From: Torreya grandis
Lineage: Eukaryota; Streptophyta; Pinopsida; Cupressales; Taxaceae
DNA length: 64,000 bases
Assembly: GCA_037957365.1 (NCBI GenBank)
Contig: JARHVA010004227.1
Coordinates: 582,001 to 646,000 of the forward strand
Direction: 5' to 3'
Under the pieces are notes generated by a model that did no database searches, was not told the origin of the DNA, and saw nothing but the letters and a program-made list of their open reading frames with translations. Each line of letters opens with the position of its first letter. The stretch's first letter is position 1. Positions 59,021-64,000 of this stretch are shown piece after piece. Both the position numbers and the translations under genes were made by a program.

Positions 59021-59960
59021 TCATTTCTTGTGCTTGGCTAGAGATAGTTCTAAGATACCACTTATTCTATTAGGTTCAATGGATATTCCCTCCTTCAAGA
59101 CAATGTGACCAAAAAATTTGCCTTCATGGATGACAAATAGACATTTCTTGGGATTTAAAGAGATATTATACTCTCTACATCTTTCAAAGATCATCCTTAG
59201 ATGGTCCATGTGCTCACTAGACTTCTTAGAGAAAATTGTGATGTCATCCAAGTAGACCAACACCATTTGATTCAACAACCCTTGGAAATCCATGTCCATG
59301 GCTCTTTGAAAAGTTTCCCTAGCATTTGAAAATCCAAAAGGCATATTCTAGCAAGCATATGTGCCCCACTTTATGGTTAAGGTAATCTTATATTGATTTT
59401 CTTCTCTCATCAGTACCTTATTGTAACCTGAATATCCATACAAAAGGGAGAAGCATTCTGAACTAGCAACTATTTATAGTATTTTCTCCATATATGCTCA
59501 AGGATAGTGATCCTTTGAAGAGACCCTATTCAAATCCCTAAATTCAACACACAATTGAATCTCCCCACTCTTCTTCCTCATAGGTACCAAATTGGCTACC
59601 CATGAGGAGTGCTTAATGGGAAATATGATCTTGGATTCAATCAACATGGTCAATTCTTTCCTCATAAGCTCTTCTATTTTGGGGTTTATAGGCCTCTACT
59701 TTTTCCTAACAAGCTTGGCACTAGCATCTAGTTCTAAAGTGTGTTGGGCCAACTTGGGATCAAAGCCTCTTAGGTCACTATATTTCCAAGTAAAGATGTT
59801 TACATATTCCTTACAAATTTATATGAAAGTATGCCTCTTAGCTTTAGTTCTTATCTTTCCAAGCTTGAGGAGCTTGTATTTGAAGATAAATACTCTTTCA
59901 TAGTTCCTTTCATTGGTTGACATCACTACTTTATATTTTATCATATGATCTCCCTCATGG
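59021..59960 (-). pseudogene. Reverse transcriptase of the Tat element
   Basis: The linker YVNIFTWKYSDLRGFDPKLA leads into LMRKELTMLIESKIIFPIKH, SSWVANLVPMRKKSGEIQLC, VEFRDLNRVSSKDHYP and the open frame from 59,344: MPFGFSNARETFQRAMD, then LVYLDDITIFSKKSSEHMDH. That carries the catalytic Y-L-D-D box and is followed by NPKKCLFVIHEGKFFGHIVL. This is a nearly full gypsy RT palm and fingers with few stops. It would copy element RNA to DNA. The sequence is close to Tat/Athila style (SSWVANLVPM, FRDLN). Confidence 0.92.
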
Positions 59961-60214
59961 AAAAGACCATCAAGGGTGACAAGCCCTTTCGGAATCTTAT
60001 TGGATCTCAATTGAACTATTTTCTCTTCATATTGATGTTAAAACTTTTATTGGTTCATTGAAGAAAATTATGCTTCCTACTACAAGAAATATGTAATTTT
60101 CTTGTCATTTTTAAATACCTACCAATGAGCTTCATTGGCTGGCACTGATGGTCTCACTACCAGTTTTACATTGGCTGCACCTTGGTATTTTTCAAATTAT
60201 TTGGGATATCAAAT

Positions 60215-60620
60215 TGAAATATCATAGTTATCAACCTATCAACATGATAATTCTAGTTTCTTGGCATGGATTGGATGTTAAAAACCTCAAAATCCTCAAT
60301 TAGGTCCCATACTCTATGTTTTTAAGACTTCATCAAGGGATTGTTAGTGATATTTTAGTTTCTAACCTAGTGCACTATTAACACACTATCCCCATAAACA
60401 TGCAACTACGTTATTCCTCTCTTATTATCCCATTAAAGGCCATGGATAAAACCTTCATATTCTGATGCATTTTAAGAATAACTAAATTGGAACCTATAAG
60501 AAGAGAAATATTTTTCACTTGAGGGGGATACTAGCATTGCACTTGTACCCACTTCATGTTTACTCCTTGAACCATCAAAGAATAATTTCCATAAGCCACT
60601 AGGATTTCCTTTAAATCCAA
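60215..60620 (-). pseudogene. Second RNase H, located upstream of RT
   Basis: The minus strand reads GLWKLFFDGSRSKHEVGTSA, MLVSPSSEKYFSSYRFQFSY, NASEYEGFIHGL and LHVYGDSVLIVH. The catalytic D (FDGS), E (SEYEG) and D (GDS) are all present. It resembles the archaeal-like RNase H known as an additional domain in Tat elements. Here it lies between protease and RT, while the ordinary gypsy RNase H follows RT. Three or four stop codons interrupt it, each one transition from Trp, Gln or a similar codon. Confidence 0.85.
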
Positions 60621-60934
60621 TGAGGGATGGTATGGATTGACTCTCTTCATGAAACTAGTAGACACCCATGTCTCTCTCTTTAAATCCTTCTAAGGGATAA
60701 ATTAACTAATGTTCATTCCATAGCTCATCCAAGAACATGTATAGTATCTCCTCAGGGTGAGTGTTTAATTCTTGACCCACTATATGTTCATCCTCATCAA
60801 GGATGGTGTAATTTAGGTTTATGCTAACTATCCCATAAGGTTCTATGTGGAATTATGCAATGGGATCAACCTTAATGGATACCTTTGTTTTATATTGTGT
60901 CTTGAATTCCATGAATGACCAATCTACTAAAACA

Positions 60935-61215
60935 TAACCTCCAATATTTGTAGTGAATTCTCTAGATAGACATAGGGAAAAATGAGAGGCACATCTAGGA
61001 TCAACACATATTGGACCACTATGACACTAGGATAAACATACAAGGTCAAGTTAAGGTCCTTGATGATACCAAATGTCTTGGTGGAAGAACCATCAAGCTA
61101 CATCACTCCCTTATATTAGGGCTCATACTTTAGACCAAGCTACTCTGCTATAGACTTTGGCATTACTGAGGTGTTGGCCCCACTATATACCAATAAATTA
61201 TGTACCAAAGAGTCA
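60935..61215 (-). pseudogene. Aspartic protease of the Tat element
   Basis: The minus strand gives SLVHNLLVYSGANTSVMPKS, LGLKYEP, LDGSSTKTFGIIKDLNLTLY and VVQYVLILDVPLIFPYVYLE. The pattern matches a Tat/Athila-type protease, but the catalytic Asp of D-S-G-A is changed to Tyr (YSGA), so it could not cleave. Two stops follow. Confidence 0.85.
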
Positions 61216-61739
61216 CCAATTATTCCTAAAATGTATAAGGGAGGAAGTTTGACTGCCTTACCTAATTTTCCTTCACTTTATCCTTTGGTTTCATTGGTGA
61301 GAACCTCATTCACCTTGTTTGATGGCTTGTCTGCAATTCATACAATAACAATCTTAGACAAACCCTCTTGAAGAATATCCACCTAGCCAGACATGGAAAT
61401 CATATCCCACATTTTCAAACTCACATTTGACTTCTTCAATTGTTCAACAATGTTGATGGGTGAACCACCAACCTTTGGTTATGATTTGGGAGCCACAACT
61501 ATACTTTAAATTTGTGAGTTTTGGGGAGAAAAAACATTCCCCTAATCTTGATTCCTTAGAAGTATTGGAACCTTTGGAATAGTAGCAAATTAGTCAGCTT
61601 TAATATTGAAGGAGTAATGGTAGGAAGATCTTTGATTTCTTCCTAGTTACCATCCATGTTCCTTCTTTTAAAACTTATATTAGTTACCACTAGATATATG
61701 CCTAGCTAAAAATATTCTATTCGTTGAGTGTATAACACT

Positions 61740-63013
61740 CTTATTGCTCATAATTCACCATTGTATCACCCAACTAGCTTGGTCCTTGATTAGGGTTTTG
61801 ACCTTGTTGAGGTTCTTCTGGTCTTGTCATCATGTATACCTCTATGTTCTGAGCCATAAGAGCTTGATTGCACCCATAATTTGTAGCTTGTTGTCATTTA
61901 TCATTGAAATCTTGGTTGATGTTAGTGTTTGGGATAATGGATTTCCAAAAAGATTGATTCCAAGGCATAGTACCCTCAGCATCTTGATCAACATTATTTT
62001 GAATAAGGACCAAAATGTTGGAATTTATTACAACATTTGTATTATAGTTGCTTTGTCTATTGTAGCTAGGTTTCCATTGTCCTTGGTTTTGACTTTGGCC
62101 TTGGCCTTGGAAGTTTACTTTATAGGTTGGCCTATTTTCTTGATAAGCCTTTTACTGAGGTTGATATGAGGCTTGGTGAGGCCTATTGAAATCTTGTTTC
62201 CTCTTAACATTTACTAGTTCTTTTCCCAAAGATCATAACATGCTCTTAAGCTCTTGAAAGCTATTTTTATTCTTGGGAATCACTAGATCCACTAGTGGAA
62301 GCCTTTTTTTTCTTAGGTGAGGGTATATCAACAATTATAGGCTTAGGAGGAATGGCATCTAGGGGAGGAATAGAAATAGGAGATGTTCTAATCTTAGGGA
62401 ATAAAGGCATTAGTGGTCTAGGTGTAAGCTTACCATCTTGCACCAAATAATTTTTTACCTTAATTACCACCTCATATGCATTTGGAAATGTGTTCCCTCC
62501 CATAGACTGGATCATTACTATAATGTCACTATTAATGGATTATAAATAGTACAATAAGGCAAAGTTAAGGGTAGGCCTAATAGAGACTGGGATTTTATCC
62601 CAATTTTTTTGGAACCTTATGTTTAAGTCTTGAATGACCTCATGAGGGGCTCTTTTTATTGAAATTAATTACTCTACAACTGATAAATGGTCACTTTTAT
62701 CTTCAAATATTTTACACAAAGCCTCTCCTAATAGGTCCCATGTGGTAATGGAATTAACAGTAAGGCTTTTATACCATTATAAGGATTTACCTTTGAAATA
62801 AATAGATAATAACCTAGTTTCCACATTTTCCTCATTGATATCATGAATATTACAAAAGTTCTTTATATCCATGAGGTGTTTAGAAGGGGTTGTAGTTTGG
62901 TCTCTAGTAAAATAAGGGAGAATTTTAAGAGATAATACTAGAATAAGATCATATTGAAGGAGGGACAAAAGACTTTGGCCATTAAAAGCCACAAAATATC
63001 TAGGGAATACCAT
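61740..63013 (-). pseudogene. Gag of the Tat element
   Basis: The frame 63,013-62,777 (MVFPRYFVAFNGQSLLSLLQ..., then LKILPYFTRDQTTTPSKHLM) and the frame 62,515-62,267 (MIQSMGGNTFPNAYEVVIKV, Pro/Lys-rich tail) are parts of one capsid relic with frameshifts between them. A Gln/Asn-rich C-terminal region follows: YQENRPTYKVNFQGQGQSQN, NRQSNYNTNVV (about 62,145-62,030). No CCHC knuckle could be read. It lies directly upstream of the protease, as expected. The start codon lies above 63,013 and is uncertain. Confidence 0.7.
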
Positions 63014-63330
63014 GGCTATGAAGGGGTTTAATAAAGGTCTTCTTGCAAGGGTAGGCTTTGAAAATGTTTAAGGAAAAAAATTACCTTTATATGGGTGTAT
63101 TATCAAACCTTAACCTTTTGATTGAATTTAAAGGCAATTCAACAAATTAAAAGGAAATACCTCTAAAAATTGACCTTGTTATCACCTTTGGCATGAGGTG
63201 TAGTTACTACTCTACTACTAGAATGTTGAATCTTATTTTGGAGTCATTAGATGTTGTTTCTTGGAAGCTATAGCTACTATAAATTGATCAAACTATCAAC
63301 TTTCACTAATCTTCTTTAAACTTTCTCTGT

Positions 63331-63348
63331 GTCCCACTAGGCATGCCA
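63331..63348 (-). promoter_or_regulatory. Primer binding site of the Tat element
   Basis: The minus strand reads TGGCATGCCTAGTGGGAC, five bases after the 5' LTR end. It begins with TGG as a tRNA-primed site should. The tRNA cannot be assigned with confidence, because CG-to-TG/CA decay has probably changed it. Confidence 0.6.
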
Positions 63349-63353
63349 AAAAC

Positions 63354-64000
63354 TATTATGGTATTAATCTACACCCTTACAAAGAATTATTTAGGCTCCT
63401 TCTAACTAAGCCATAATATTGGGATAACCCTAGGTTGTGGGTCACCTATGGTGGGGTTGAACCTCCAGAGAAAGCCAACTTCCTCTTGATGATCACCTAA
63501 ACTAATGTTTGTCATAGGGAAAATGGTTAGAGGAGGGGTAAAGGGATCCTAAGAAATATAAAAGTGTGTTGCACCAAATTAAATGATAACTCACACAAGA
63601 ATGAAATATGCACTAAATAATCATAAGATAGCACTAGCTCACACAATCTCAAAATTTAGCTAATTGCATAAGTATTTCATACACTAGGTTTAGGAACAAA
63701 TGAATGAAGCTAAGAGGAATTATAAGAATCACACAAATATTAAATTAATGGTATAAATAACACAAATGTATACCTATAATCAACTAGAGAACACCCTAAA
63801 ATATTCAAGGAAGAAGAACAATGGGTATGGAATATTCTCCTTCACAATGCCATTATGCACAAGCTTACTAAACAAGTTAAAAATTAAGAGATAGGTAAAG
63901 TAAATATTTATTATCTTAAATAATTATTTCATAAAAGTTTTGATAGGGTCTATCCTTATCAAATGAGAGTCTCTACCCTTCTAGAATTGAGAGAGAGTTC
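63354..64000 (-). repeat. 5' LTR of the Tat element, cut by window end
   Basis: Aligns with 54,291-54,951 without large gaps. The window ends inside it. Confidence 0.9.

Larger units (their letters stand above)
54291..64000 (-). mobile_element. Tat-type Ty3/gypsy element with full pol, 5' end beyond window
   Basis: A minus-strand element with direct repeats at 54,291-54,951 and 63,354-64,000. Domains run on the minus strand: gag (63,013 to about 61,740), protease (about 61,215-60,935), a second RNase H (about 60,620-60,215), RT (about 59,960-59,021), gypsy RNase H (about 59,010-58,450) and integrase (about 58,240-57,212). The rest, down to 54,291, is 3' UTR and LTR. The LTR copies differ at about 8 of 98 positions in one block I counted (54,357 versus 63,419), all transitions. 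All domains have stops, so the copy is dead but relatively young. Confidence 0.9.

Noticed and set aside
59592..59903. 103-codon plus frame
   Set aside because: Antisense of the reverse transcriptase N-terminal part on the minus strand.
61744..62169. Longest open frame of the window (141 codons, plus strand)
   Set aside because: It is the antisense of the Gln/Asn-rich gag tail of the minus-strand Tat element. The Leu/Ile/Val-rich translation is the usual shadow of such sequence.
1..64000. tRNA, rRNA, CRISPR array, riboswitch or operon-like arrangement
   Set aside because: I saw no cloverleaf-like tRNA, no conserved rRNA core, no regularly spaced short repeats with unique spacers, and no clustered intact genes. 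The tandem arrays present have diverged, repeat-derived spacers.

Overview
This window reads as nuclear DNA of a large, repeat-rich plant genome. It is strongly AT-rich, has almost no CG dinucleotides, and carries only plant-type retroelement lineages: Ty3/gypsy chromovirus and Tat, Ty1/copia, and L1-type LINE. All of them are heavily mutated. A gymnosperm or another plant with a giant, slowly purged genome fits best, but that is inference. I see no intact protein-coding gene, no tRNA or rRNA, and no CRISPR or bacterial feature. The longest open frame is about 140 codons, and every frame I can identify is a broken retroelement piece.

Layout. 1-3.3 kb holds a plus-strand chromovirus pol relic (RT, RNase H, integrase, chromodomain) and a probable LTR remnant. 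3.3-6.3 kb holds TA microsatellites and four copies of a 24-bp palindrome. 6.3-8.6 kb is a minus-strand LINE relic. 9.9-11.2 kb is a tandem-repeat array running into an LTR with a primer-site-like sequence. 16.3-27.6 kb is a plus-strand gag-protease element, interrupted by a solo LTR (17,223-18,544) and by a complete small copia element with a gag only (20,844-24,080). It ends in an LTR at 26,331-27,557. 31,379-39,726 (minus) and 39,917-47,073 (plus) are two further, nearly complete LTR elements of the same gag-protease type. They sit back to back, 190 bp apart. About 48.3-48.8 kb carries a degenerate tandem repeat. 52.0-53.7 kb is another gag-protease relic. 54,291 to the window end is a minus-strand Tat-type element with gag, protease, two RNase H domains, RT and integrase. 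Its 5' LTR runs off the window.

Two results stand out. First, three separate elements share LTR style, a Tat-type gag and a protease, and none shows reverse transcriptase or integrase. This looks like a lineage of non-autonomous elements that would depend on a helper. The Tat element at 54-64 kb is a type of element that could have supplied the missing enzymes, although I cannot show that they are partners. Second, removing the back-to-back elements at 31.4-47.1 kb together with one copy of each target-site duplication joins three minus-strand pieces (47,985-47,079, 39,911-39,727 and 31,378-28,872) in a consistent reading frame. They form a multi-kilobase coding relic that I do not recognise. 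Boundaries given with target duplications are good to a few bases; other boundaries are approximate, because all alignments were made by eye.
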